Of a stretch of DNA of 64,000 bases, positions 26,097 to 34,528 are shown piece by piece (the stretch's first letter is position 1; each line of letters starts with the position of its first letter). The stretch is from positions 372,001-436,000 of the forward strand of contig OZ254168.1 in the NCBI GenBank assembly GCA_965268275.1, written 5' to 3'. The notes below the pieces were generated by a model. The model was not told the DNA's origin and searched no databases. It saw only the letters and a program-made list of their open reading frames with translations. Both the position numbers and the translations under genes were made by a program. The DNA is from AAA044-D11 sp965268275. Lineage in GTDB: Bacteria > Actinomycetota > Actinomycetes > Nanopelagicales > Nanopelagicaceae.

Positions 26097-27143
26097 ATGA
26101 AGAGTTTTAATTTAGCTGTAATCGCTGGCGATGGCATTGGTCCTGAAGTTGTGGCTGAAGGCCTAAAGGTCCTTGATGTTGTGTCAGCGAATTATGGAGT
26201 TGAATTTAAGAAGACACATTACGAACTTGGTGCAAGTTACTGGCACAAGACAGGTGAAGTTCTTCCTGATTCAGTTATGGCAGATCTTGCGAAAGCAGAT
26301 GTAATTCTTCTGGGCGCAGTTGGCGATCCAACTGTTCCAAGCGGAGTTCTAGAACGCGGTTTGCTGCTAAAAATTCGCTTCGCTTTCGATCACTACATAA
26401 ACCTTCGCCCAGCAAAATTACATCCAGGTGTTAAATCACCATTAGTTAATTCAGATTCAATTGATTTCGTTGTTGTTCGAGAAGGAACCGAAGGTCCATA
26501 CGTCGGAGCCGGTGGCGTCCTTGCATACGGAACTAAAGATGAGATTGCAACCGAAGAGAGCTTGAATACTCGCCGCGGTGCCGAACGAGTAATCCGCGAT
26601 GCTTTTGCCCGTGCCCAGGCACGTCCACGCAAGAAGTTAACTATGGTTCATAAGAACAATGTTTTAACTCGTGCCGGCGGCCTTTGGACTCGAACATTTG
26701 AAGAAGTTGCTAAAGAATTTCCAGATATCGCAACGGATTATTTGCACGTTGATGCTGCATCTATGTTCTTTGTTACTAACCCAGAGCGCTTCGACGTTGT
26801 TGTAACTGACAATCTCTTTGGCGATATCTTGACCGATATCGCTGCAGCAATCTGCGGTGGCATCGGGCTAGCCGCATCTGGAAATATAAATCCAACCGGC
26901 GAATTTCCATCTATGTTTGAACCAGTTCATGGCTCTGCCCCAGATATTGCAGGCAAGTCTCTTGCAGATCCAACCGCAACAGTCATGTCAGTTGCGATGA
27001 TGCTTTCACACCTCGGTCTAACTGATGCTGCTGCAGATATCGAACGAGCAGTTGCAGCAGATTTACTAAATCGTGGCGATGCAAAACGCAGCACAGTCCA
27101 AGTTGGTGACGCGCTTGCCGCCGGAGCATCTGGTGCAAAATGA
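26097..27143 (+). CDS. leuB: 3-isopropylmalate dehydrogenase (also methylmalate dehydrogenase in the citramalate route)
   Basis: Oxidative decarboxylation in leucine synthesis and, where cimA is present, of (R,R)-3-methylmalate to 2-oxobutyrate. The 348 residues begin NLAVIAGDGIGPEVVAEGLKVL. VVREGTEGPYVGAGG, the lysine in MVHKNNVLT, and DNLFGDILTDIAAAICGGIGLAASGNINP are the family motifs. It overlaps ilvE by four bases. leuA and leuCD are not in the window. Confidence 0.95.
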   Translation: MKSFNLAVIAGDGIGPEVVAEGLKVLDVVSANYGVEFKKTHYELGASYWHKTGEVLPDSVMADLAKADVILLGAVGDPTVPSGVLERGLLLKIRFAFDHYINLRPAKLHPGVKSPLVNSDSIDFVVVREGTEGPYVGAGGVLAYGTKDEIATEESLNTRRGAERVIRDAFARAQARPRKKLTMVHKNNVLTRAGGLWTRTFEEVAKEFPDIATDYLHVDAASMFFVTNPERFDVVVTDNLFGDILTDIAAAICGGIGLAASGNINPTGEFPSMFEPVHGSAPDIAGKSLADPTATVMSVAMMLSHLGLTDAAADIERAVAADLLNRGDAKRSTVQVGDALAAGASGAK

Positions 27144-28225
27144 AAATAAACTTAACTCCTAATTCAAATCCGGTCCCAGATGCCGAGCGCGACGAAAAAG
27201 TTGCAGCTGGTGGTTTTGGAAAGTATTACACCGACAACATGGTGACAATTGATTGGAGCGAAGCTGATGGTTGGAGCGAAGCCCAATTACATGCATATGG
27301 TCCAATAACTTTAGATCCAGCAACTGCCGTATTTCATTATGGCCAAGAAATCTTCGAAGGCATGAAGGCGTATTCACAACCTGATGGCAGTATCTCGTTA
27401 TTTCGTCCAGATGCTAACGCTCTTAGATTTGCCAGAAGTGCAGCACGTTTAGCGCTACCAGAACTGAGCGTTGATGAGTTCATCGAAACAATTACAACTC
27501 TGGTTAAGCAAGATCGCAAATGGGTGCCAAAGAAAGTTGGCGAATCTCTTTACATAAGACCATTTATGTTTGCAACTGAAGTTGGCCTAGGCGTTCGTCC
27601 ATCAAACCGCGCCAAGTATGTTCTTATCGCAACACCAGCAGGCGCTTACTTCAATGCTGCAAATGCCGTGACCGTATGGATTTCTACCGAATATGTCCGT
27701 GCTGCAATCGGCGGAACCGGTGAAGCAAAATGCGGCGGAAACTACGCGGCCTCACTTGTTGCACAGAAGCAAGCAGCAACAAAGGGTTGCGATCAGGTTG
27801 TCTGGCTAGATGCAGTTGAACGCAAGTGGGTTGAAGAGATGGGCGGAATGAATCTTTACTTCGTTAAGGGTTCTGGAAAAGATGCCACCGTCATTACTCC
27901 AAAGTTAACTGGAACACTGCTTCCTGGAATCACCCGCGATTCGATTCTTACTGTTGCAAAAGATTTAGGTTACAAAGTTGAAGAAGTAATGCTTTCAATT
28001 GATGATTGGCGAGATGGCGTTGCCAGCGGAGAAATAACTGAAATTTTTGCCTGCGGAACTGCAGCTGTAGTTAGCGCAGTTGGTGCTGCAAAGAGTGAGT
28101 TCGGAACTTGGACAACTGGAGATGGAAAGCCGGGTCCAATAACTATGCAAATTCGCGAAACACTTCTCGGAATCCAACATGGAACTATCGAAGATAAACA
28201 TGGCTGGAACGTGAAGGTCTGCTAA
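27140..28225 (+). CDS. ilvE: Branched-chain amino acid aminotransferase
   Basis: PLP fold-type IV transaminase for the last step to Val, Ile and Leu. The 361 residues correspond to the long actinobacterial form. The PLP lysine is in GEAKCGGNYAASL, and HYGQEIFEGMKAYSQPDGSISLFRP is the N-terminal signature. The ATG overlaps the leuB stop and the gene abuts cimA directly. Confidence 0.96.
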   Translation: MKINLTPNSNPVPDAERDEKVAAGGFGKYYTDNMVTIDWSEADGWSEAQLHAYGPITLDPATAVFHYGQEIFEGMKAYSQPDGSISLFRPDANALRFARSAARLALPELSVDEFIETITTLVKQDRKWVPKKVGESLYIRPFMFATEVGLGVRPSNRAKYVLIATPAGAYFNAANAVTVWISTEYVRAAIGGTGEAKCGGNYAASLVAQKQAATKGCDQVVWLDAVERKWVEEMGGMNLYFVKGSGKDATVITPKLTGTLLPGITRDSILTVAKDLGYKVEEVMLSIDDWRDGVASGEITEIFACGTAAVVSAVGAAKSEFGTWTTGDGKPGPITMQIRETLLGIQHGTIEDKHGWNVKVC

Positions 28226-29809
28226 ATGAATGACAACTTTCACATATATGACACCACCCTTAGAGATGGCGCTCAACAAGAGGGCTTAAATCTTTCGGTG
28301 CATGACAAGTTGGCGATTGCACGTCACTTGGATGATTTGGGTGTTGGTTTTATCGAAGGCGGCTGGCCTGGAGCTAATCCAAAAGACACTGAATTTTTTA
28401 AGCGGGCACAGACTGAATTAAAACTTAAGAATGCAACCTTTATGGCATTCGGTGCAACCCGTAGACCAAATGTAAAAGCTGCCGACGATGTTTTACTTCG
28501 CGCTCTTCAAGATTCTGGCGCGGCCGGTGTAACCCTTGTAGCAAAGAGCCATGATCGACATGTTGATCTTGCTTTGAAAACTAATTTAGATGAGAACCTA
28601 GCAATGATTAAAGAATCAATTGAATTCTTGCGTGCTGGTGGCCAGCGAGTATTTCTAGATGCCGAACATTTCTTTGATGGCTACAAATCAAATAAGGCAT
28701 ACGCACTTGAAGTTGTTCGCGTATCAGCAGAAGCTGGCGCAGATGTAATTGCTCTCTGCGATACCAACGGTGGCATGTTGCCGGACGAACTTTCGCAGGT
28801 TGTCCATGATGTTTTAACCGCATCAAGTGCTCGCCTTGGAATCCACTGCCACAACGACACCGGATGCGCCGTCGCAAACTCACTTGCTGCAATTGCGGCT
28901 GGAGTTACACATGTCCAAGGAACTTTAAATGGATATGGCGAGCGAACCGGTAATGCTGATCTTGTAAGCATCATCGCAAACCTTGAATTAAAGAAGAAGC
29001 AGAAAGTATTGCCAGAAGGTGCGCTACGCGAAGCCTTTAGAATTTCACACGCTGTCGCTGAAGTTACAAATGTGGCACCAAGTGCGCGCCAACCTTATGT
29101 CGGCGTATCTGCATTCGCCCACAAAGCCGGGCTGCATGCAAGTGCAATCAAAGTCGATCCTGCGATGTATCAACATGAAGAGCCCTCTAGCGTCGGAAAT
29201 GATCGCCGCATGTTGGTATCTGAAATGGCAGGCCGCGCATCTATCGAATTGAAATCAGAAGAACTTGGTATCGCAATCGGCAACGATAAAGAGGTTGTTG
29301 GCCGAGTTGTCGAACGCGTTAAAGAGATGGAATCACGCGGTTATACTTTTGAAGCTGCAGATGCCTCATTTGAATTACTTCTTCGCGAAGAGATTGATGG
29401 AAAGCGCGCAACTTTCTTTAAAGTTGAAAAGTGGGATACAACTGTTAGCCGCGATGCCAACAATAAAGTCACTTCAAAAGCTTCTCTAGTTATCTCTGCT
29501 GGCGGCAACCAAATTGAATCCGAAGGATCTGGAAATGGTCCAGTAAATGCGATCGATACTGCGCTTCGTTCTGGTTTATTGAAGTTCTATCCAGAACTCG
29601 AAAAACTAGAGCTAACAGATTACAAAGTTCGTATTCTTGAAGGTCGTCTCGGAACTGGCGCAATCACTCGCGTATTAGTTGAAACAAGTGATGGCACAAC
29701 GGAATGGAGCACCATCGGAGTTCATGAAAATGTTATTGCCGCATCGGTTATGGCACTTGAAGATGCAGTCACATTCGGCTTACTACTTCAGGGAAGAAAA
29801 CCCGAGTAA
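28226..29809 (+). CDS. cimA: (R)-citramalate synthase
   Basis: Condenses pyruvate and acetyl-CoA to citramalate, the first step of the threonine-independent isoleucine route. The 527 residues have the DRE-TIM barrel start HIYDTTLRDGAQQEG, the metal site GIHCHNDTGCAVANSLAA, and a C-terminal LeuA-type allosteric domain (about 395-520). The GGWPGANPKDTEFFKRA segment distinguishes the CimA family from 2-isopropylmalate synthase. Its place in an ilv/leuB cluster supports the reading. Confidence 0.9.
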   Translation: MNDNFHIYDTTLRDGAQQEGLNLSVHDKLAIARHLDDLGVGFIEGGWPGANPKDTEFFKRAQTELKLKNATFMAFGATRRPNVKAADDVLLRALQDSGAAGVTLVAKSHDRHVDLALKTNLDENLAMIKESIEFLRAGGQRVFLDAEHFFDGYKSNKAYALEVVRVSAEAGADVIALCDTNGGMLPDELSQVVHDVLTASSARLGIHCHNDTGCAVANSLAAIAAGVTHVQGTLNGYGERTGNADLVSIIANLELKKKQKVLPEGALREAFRISHAVAEVTNVAPSARQPYVGVSAFAHKAGLHASAIKVDPAMYQHEEPSSVGNDRRMLVSEMAGRASIELKSEELGIAIGNDKEVVGRVVERVKEMESRGYTFEAADASFELLLREEIDGKRATFFKVEKWDTTVSRDANNKVTSKASLVISAGGNQIESEGSGNGPVNAIDTALRSGLLKFYPELEKLELTDYKVRILEGRLGTGAITRVLVETSDGTTEWSTIGVHENVIAASVMALEDAVTFGLLLQGRKPE

Positions 29810-29812
29810 CCT
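29807..29812 (+). promoter_or_regulatory. -10 box for leaderless xerC
   Basis: TAACCT overlaps the cimA stop codon (TAA 29807-29809) and is followed by six bases and ATG 29819. The box and the stop codon are the same bases. Confidence 0.5.
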
Positions 29813-29818
29813 TTAAGC

Positions 29819-30718
29819 ATGAGTGCCGAGCTAGTTGCCAAATATGAAGAGCACTTGGCCTTGGTTCGAAACCTGGCGGACAATTCAATTCGTGGATATG
29901 TCAGCGATCTAGAATCATTCTTGGCACATATCGCCAAACTTGGAATCACTGAATTCTCAGAACTGCAAATTACTCATATTCGCTCGTGGCTTGCAAACTT
30001 ACAGTCAACCGGAATTTCTAGAGCAACACTTGCTCGTCGAATAGTTTCAATCCGTGCCTTTACTTATTGGGCGGCAAGCCAGGGCTGGATTCCATCTGAT
30101 ATTGGTTCAGATCTCGCAATTCCTAAAGCGCACAAGACCTTGCCTGAAGTTTTAAACCATTCGCAAACTCAAATAGTTTTAGACGCGATTGTCGCTAAAG
30201 CCGGGGAAGACCCAACACCTATTAACATCCGCGATTTAGCAATGATTGAAGTCCTTTATGCATCCGGAATTCGGGTATCAGAAATCTGTGGCTTAAATAT
30301 TCGAGATATCGATTGGGAGCGAAACACTCTGCTGGTATTAGGTAAAGGTGACAAAGAACGCGTAGTGCCAATCGGTTTACCTGCACTTGCTGCAGTGAAA
30401 AATTGGTTAAGTGCAGGCCGCCCCGAATTTGCTAATACAAATTCTGGTGATGCAGTTTTTCTTGGTGCCCGTGGAAAAAGAATTGATCAGCGCACAGTTC
30501 GTGAAGTTGTTTATGATGCGATGGAAGCAATCGGTTCACACATGAGCCCACACGGACTTCGACATACTGCAGCAACCCATTTACTTGAAGGGGGAGCCGA
30601 CCTTCGAACCGTTCAAGAGATTTTGGGGCACTCCTCCCTTGCGACGACTCAGATCTACACCCACGTTTCACCTGAAAGATTAAAAACTGCATACGAGCAG
30701 GCACATCCTCGGGCTTAA
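29819..30718 (+). CDS. xerC: Tyrosine recombinase XerC/XerD
   Basis: Chromosome-dimer resolution recombinase acting at dif. Its 299 residues comprise a SAM-like N-terminal core-binding domain (1-90) and a catalytic domain with all active residues: R152, K176, H245, R248, H271 and Y280 (HGLRHTAATHLLEGGADL...HSSLATTQIYTHV). An upstream neighbour of rpsB is the usual place of xerC in actinobacteria, so I favour XerC, but XerD cannot be excluded. The protein is a full-length host type, not a phage integrase remnant. Confidence 0.88.
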   Translation: MSAELVAKYEEHLALVRNLADNSIRGYVSDLESFLAHIAKLGITEFSELQITHIRSWLANLQSTGISRATLARRIVSIRAFTYWAASQGWIPSDIGSDLAIPKAHKTLPEVLNHSQTQIVLDAIVAKAGEDPTPINIRDLAMIEVLYASGIRVSEICGLNIRDIDWERNTLLVLGKGDKERVVPIGLPALAAVKNWLSAGRPEFANTNSGDAVFLGARGKRIDQRTVREVVYDAMEAIGSHMSPHGLRHTAATHLLEGGADLRTVQEILGHSSLATTQIYTHVSPERLKTAYEQAHPRA

Positions 30719-30758
30719 GCACCGCGCGTGCTACAGGAACTTGGGCTCCGCAAAACTC

Positions 30759-30786
30759 TTGACAGAGAAAGTTTCGATGTTAAATT
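30759..30786 (+). promoter_or_regulatory. Promoter of the secreted protease gene
   Basis: A consensus -35 TTGACA (30759-30764), a 16-base spacer and TAAATT (30781-30786) sit five bases before the ATG at 30792. It is the best -35 match in the window, and the mRNA is probably leaderless. Confidence 0.65.
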
Positions 30787-30791
30787 GAGTT

Positions 30792-31802
30792 ATGCGCAAA
30801 GTTGCTCTAGCCGTTCTGGCTATGAGTGCGCTGATTTTCTCTTCGGCACCTGTTTCGCAGGCTGCATTAAATGCGCCAGTTAATCTCGATAATCCAAGAG
30901 TGGTACCAATCTTTGGGCAGGATGGTCCTTCAGAAGTTAGGTTGATGGCCGGTTGGAGTGGATTCTTATATTTACCACGCATTGTCTTAAGTGCTGCACA
31001 TTCGCATTACCGTTTTGATAACAATGGTAATCGAATATTAAATGAACCAGCTTATATAACAGTAGGCAAACCTAACTCTTCAGCTAAGGATGCTGAAGGT
31101 AGAGCAAAAGTGATTAAAACATTTGTTGCAGACTTTACACAAATGGGAAACGACTTCATTGTTCTTGTATTAGATAGAGATTTAATTACAGTCTCTCCAG
31201 CAAAGTTGATGACTGCAGAAATTGAGGCTGAATTAGTCAATGCACGAGCGGAGGTAGTTTTCCATGGATACGGTGAGTATCGAGATCGTTGTGCTCCGGG
31301 CGAGAAGAACCCTTGTAAGAAAGATTGGAATAATCTAAACCAAAGGACTAGTGAGCTCCCAAGAGTTGTAAGAATGAATCTTGCGCCTCTTTCAGATGCT
31401 TATTTTTCGTGGTTCACAGCAAACCAACGAGCCGAACTACGAGAGACGGTTATCTCAAATCCTCAAGGTTGCCCCGGTGATTCAGGTGGACCGATAACAA
31501 CCGCTTACAAAGGCGACTTAATTTATCTCGGCCAGGGCCTGGCCGGCGCAAATGTCTATGCCTGTGGTGCGGGCGACGCAAAATCAAAGGAAAATGATTC
31601 GAATTCTTTTGGCTGGTTCTCGCCAATATATAAGCATCTTGATTTATTGAAAGAGGCAGAGGCTTTTGTGGCACAGCAAGTTACAGCTAAAAAGAGTTCG
31701 ACCGATAAGCCAGCCTCTTCTATAACCTGTGTCAAAGGTAAGCTGACCAAGAAATTTTCTGGTCCCAATGCAAAGTGTCCAAAGGGATATAAGAAGAAGT
31801 AG
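30792..31802 (+). CDS. Secreted trypsin-like (S1) serine protease with C-terminal Lys/Cys module
   Basis: A 336-residue chymotrypsin-fold protease. The Sec signal peptide MRKVALAVLAMSALIFSSAPVSQA is followed by a probable cleavage after SQA. The catalytic triad is His70 (LSAAHSHY), Asp121 (GNDFIVLVL) and Ser231 (GCPGDSGGPI). Paired cysteines suggest disulfides. The last 30 residues form a separate basic module, ITCVKGKLTKKFSG..AKCPKGYKKK, after a Ser/Thr-rich linker; it may hold the protein at the cell surface. The substrate is unknown. It stands alone with its own promoter between xerC and rpsB. Confidence 0.85.
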   Translation: MRKVALAVLAMSALIFSSAPVSQAALNAPVNLDNPRVVPIFGQDGPSEVRLMAGWSGFLYLPRIVLSAAHSHYRFDNNGNRILNEPAYITVGKPNSSAKDAEGRAKVIKTFVADFTQMGNDFIVLVLDRDLITVSPAKLMTAEIEAELVNARAEVVFHGYGEYRDRCAPGEKNPCKKDWNNLNQRTSELPRVVRMNLAPLSDAYFSWFTANQRAELRETVISNPQGCPGDSGGPITTAYKGDLIYLGQGLAGANVYACGAGDAKSKENDSNSFGWFSPIYKHLDLLKEAEAFVAQQVTAKKSSTDKPASSITCVKGKLTKKFSGPNAKCPKGYKKK

Positions 31803-31948
31803 TTCTAACGTTTTTGAGGAATTACGCGAATTTACGTGGGTTTTGAGGGGTTCGAACCCCGCCCCGGGCGTAATTAGCACCCCTCGGCATCCTTTAGGAT
31901 TAGCCCAGCACAAATCGCAAGATCTGTGACTTCACGTGTCTTATTAGT
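31803..31948 (+). other. Intergenic region with a GC-rich dyad
   Basis: Apart from leader elements nearer rpsB, this stretch holds the palindrome GGGGTTCGAACCCC (31847-31860). It sits next to GCCCCGGGCG and within a wider GAGGGG (31845-31850) / CCCCTC (31880-31885) pairing. The TTCGAAC core looks like a tRNA T-arm, but no acceptor, D- or anticodon arm can be built on either strand. It has no T-run, so it is not a standard terminator. Confidence 0.4.
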
Positions 31949-31982
31949 TTGAAGCTTTTAGTTAAAACTAATTAACCATTTC

Positions 31983-32022
31983 GGTCCGTTGAAAAACGGT
32001 CGGTGTTAAGACACTAGGGACC
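31983..32022 (+). promoter_or_regulatory. Structured leader of rpsB-tsf
   Basis: Two hairpins lie in tandem: CCGTT-GAAA-AACGG (31986-31999, GNRA loop) and GTGT-TAAG-ACAC (32003-32014). GGTCC (31983-31987) could also pair with GGACC (32018-32022) and enclose both, competing with the first stem. This is a plausible autoregulatory site for S2 binding, as known for rpsB leaders in other bacteria. The class is not recognised. Confidence 0.45.
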
Positions 32023-32093
32023 AAACAAATTGTTAGGTCGTCAACCGAGTGCATTTTGCTTAATTGCAATCTGCAAAAAAGGAGTGTGCCGCC

Positions 32094-32909
32094 ATGGCGG
32101 TTGTATCAATGCGAGAACTTCTCGACAGCGGAGTCCACTTCGGACACCAAACTCGTCGATGGAATCCAAAAATGAAGCGCTACATATTTGCTGAGCGCAA
32201 CGGTATTTACATCATCGACATCCAACAATCACTTGCACTAATTGATAGTGCCTACGAATTCATTAAGGACACCGTTGCAAAAGGCGGACATATCCTTTTC
32301 GTAGGAACCAAGAAGCAAGCACATGAGCCAATCAAAGCTCAATCTGCTCGCGTGCAAATGCCTTACGTTACAGAGCGCTGGCTCGGTGGAATGCTTACAA
32401 ACTTCCCAACCGTATACAAGCGTATTCAACGCCTTAAGGAACTTGAACTCCTTGAGAATTCAAATGACCAACTTTTAACAAAGAAGGAACTCCTGGTTCT
32501 TCGTCGCGAACGCGAGAAGCTAACTAAGAACCTTGAAGGTATTCGCAACATGACCAAGTTGCCTAGCGCAATTTGGGTTGTTGATACTAAGAAGGAGCAC
32601 CTAGCTGTTGCAGAAGCACACAAGCTTGGTATTCCAGTTGTAGCAATCTTGGATACAAACTGCGATCCAGATGAAGTTGACTACAAGATTCCTGGTAACG
32701 ACGATGCTATTCGTTCAATTGCTCTTCTAACTCGCGTCATCACTGATGCTGCTGTTGCTGGTCTTGCTGCTCGTTCAGCAAATGCCGCAGCTGCTGCTGA
32801 CAAGGTGGCTCCAGTTGCTAAAGAAGCTGAACCTCTTGCTGATTGGGAGAAAGAACTAATTGCAACACCAGAAACCCCAGCAGCAACTACCGAAGTAACA
32901 GGAGAATAA
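32094..32909 (+). CDS. rpsB: 30S ribosomal protein S2
   Basis: Small-subunit protein, 271 residues. It begins MAVVSMRELLDSGVHFGHQTRRWNPKMKRYIF, the S2 signature. AIWVVDTKKEHLAVAEAHKLGIPVVAILDTNCDPD is the second conserved block. The C-terminal 45 residues are an Ala/Glu-rich extension. ATG 32094 has AAAAGGAG nine bases upstream; an earlier in-frame start at 32064 would place the Shine-Dalgarno inside the gene and is rejected. It is followed by tsf in the usual pair. Confidence 0.97.
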   Translation: MAVVSMRELLDSGVHFGHQTRRWNPKMKRYIFAERNGIYIIDIQQSLALIDSAYEFIKDTVAKGGHILFVGTKKQAHEPIKAQSARVQMPYVTERWLGGMLTNFPTVYKRIQRLKELELLENSNDQLLTKKELLVLRREREKLTKNLEGIRNMTKLPSAIWVVDTKKEHLAVAEAHKLGIPVVAILDTNCDPDEVDYKIPGNDDAIRSIALLTRVITDAAVAGLAARSANAAAAADKVAPVAKEAEPLADWEKELIATPETPAATTEVTGE

Positions 32910-32914
32910 TTAAA

Positions 32915-33742
32915 TTGGCTTACACAGCAGAAGATGTAAAGAGATTACGTGAAGCAACAGCTGCCGGAATGCTTGATTGCAAGAAGGCGTTGGATGAAGC
33001 AAATGGCGATTACGACAAGGCCGTTGAGATTATCCGCGTTAAAGGGCAAAAAGGCGTTACTAAGCGCGAAGGTCGCACAACATCAAATGGCTTAGTTCTT
33101 GCAAAAGCTGAAGGCGATGTTGGTGTGATGCTCGAACTTAACTGCGAAACAGATTTCGTGGCTAAGGGCGATCGTTTCCAAGAGCTAGCAAATGAATTAC
33201 TTGCACATTTACTATCAAGCAAAATTGATGGGATTGCAGAGTTCAGCGCTTCAAAGATGGCAAACGGCAAGACAGTTCAGGAAGTAATCGATGAAGGTAA
33301 TGCAACACTTGGCGAGAAGATTGAACTTCGCCGCGTTGCAGTTCTTCAAGGTTCTCCGGTATCGCTTTACTTACACCGCACAAGCCCAGATTTGCCTCCA
33401 CAAGTTGGTGTCTTGGTTCAGCTTGCAAAGGAAGCAGTTGATGCTGGTAAAGATATTGCGCAACACATTGCAGCGTTCGCGCCACAATTTGTTCGTCGTG
33501 AAGATATTCCTGCTGAAAGCATTGCGACTGAACGTCGTATTGCTGAAGAGACTGCCCGCGCAGAGGGTAAGCCAGAGGCATCAATCTCAAAGATTGTCGA
33601 AGGTCGTATAACCGGTTTCGTTAAGGAAGTCAGCTTGCTCGAGCAAGCCTTCGCTAAAGATGCCAAGAAGACCGTTCAACAAATCGCAGATGAGGCAAAG
33701 ACAGCCGTGTCGGCATTTCACCGATTCCGAGTTGGACAGTAA
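32915..33742 (+). CDS. tsf: Elongation factor Ts
   Basis: Nucleotide exchange factor for EF-Tu. The start is TTG at 32915 with GGAG at 32901-32904, giving M-AYTAEDVKRLREATAAGMLDCKKALDEANGD, the family's N-terminal UBA domain. CETDFVAKGDRFQELA marks the core. The length is 275 residues. A longer version starting within rpsB (32843) has no homology in its extra part. It forms an operon with rpsB. Confidence 0.96.
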   Translation: MAYTAEDVKRLREATAAGMLDCKKALDEANGDYDKAVEIIRVKGQKGVTKREGRTTSNGLVLAKAEGDVGVMLELNCETDFVAKGDRFQELANELLAHLLSSKIDGIAEFSASKMANGKTVQEVIDEGNATLGEKIELRRVAVLQGSPVSLYLHRTSPDLPPQVGVLVQLAKEAVDAGKDIAQHIAAFAPQFVRREDIPAESIATERRIAEETARAEGKPEASISKIVEGRITGFVKEVSLLEQAFAKDAKKTVQQIADEAKTAVSAFHRFRVGQ

Positions 33743-33792
33743 TCTCGCCTCATTAGAACTAGTTTGAAATAGTAGATAAGGAGCACTTAAAT

Positions 33793-34509
33793 ATGGCCCG
33801 CAAAGGTTATAAGAGAGTGCTCCTTAAACTTTCTGGCGAAGTATTTGGTGGCGAAAAAGGCATCGGTGTTGATCCCGATGTAGTTCATGATGTTGCATCC
33901 CAAATCGCAGAAGTAGTGCGTGGCGGAACTCAAATCGGAATAGTTGTTGGTGGTGGAAATTATTTCCGTGGCGCCGAACTACAACAACGTGGCATGGATC
34001 GCGCTCGCGCTGACTACATGGGAATGCTAGGAACAGTTATGAACTGTTTAGCACTTCAAGATTTTCTAGAAAAAGAGGGTATTGATACCCGGGTTCAAAC
34101 GGCAATAACCATGGGACAAGTTGCTGAACCATATATTCCGCGTCGTGCAATCCGACATTTAGAAAAAGGTCGCGTAGTTATTTTTGGTGCTGGCGCAGGA
34201 ATGCCTTTCTTTACAACCGATACCGTTGCAGCTCAACGCGCACTTGAAGTTTCAGCCGAAGCTCTGCTTCTTGCAAAGAGCGGCGTCGACGGTGTTTATT
34301 CTGCAGATCCAAAGAAGGATCCTTCAGCAGTTAAGTATCAGACCGTAAGTTTTGATGATGTTCTGTCCAAGTCACTTGCAGTTGCCGATGCAGCAGCATT
34401 TAGCTTGTGCCGCGAGAATAAACTTCCGATTGTCGTTTTCGATTTGAAGAACAAGGGCAATATCGCGCGCGCAGTCCGCGGCGATAGCGTCGGAACGTTA
34501 GTTTCGTAA
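33793..34509 (+). CDS. pyrH: Uridylate kinase
   Basis: Phosphorylates UMP to UDP. The 238 residues are of the amino-acid-kinase fold, with VLLKLSGEVFGGEKGIGVD, GGGNYFRGAELQQRGMDRARADYMGMLGTVMN and the acceptor region GMPFFTTDTVAAQRALE. AAGGAG precedes the ATG. It belongs to the conserved pyrH-frr-cdsA-rlmN block. Confidence 0.97.
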   Translation: MARKGYKRVLLKLSGEVFGGEKGIGVDPDVVHDVASQIAEVVRGGTQIGIVVGGGNYFRGAELQQRGMDRARADYMGMLGTVMNCLALQDFLEKEGIDTRVQTAITMGQVAEPYIPRRAIRHLEKGRVVIFGAGAGMPFFTTDTVAAQRALEVSAEALLLAKSGVDGVYSADPKKDPSAVKYQTVSFDDVLSKSLAVADAAAFSLCRENKLPIVVFDLKNKGNIARAVRGDSVGTLVS

Positions 34510-34528
34510 GGTTTATTAAGGGGAGAAA

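Noticed and set aside
29819..30718. Phage integrase marking a prophage or genomic island
   Set aside because: The recombinase is a full-length XerC/D in its normal place upstream of rpsB, and no other phage gene is near.
31833..31880. tRNA gene suggested by a TTCGAAC core between GGGG and CCCC
   Set aside because: No acceptor, D or anticodon arm can be drawn on either strand at tRNA spacing. Kept only as an unexplained palindrome.
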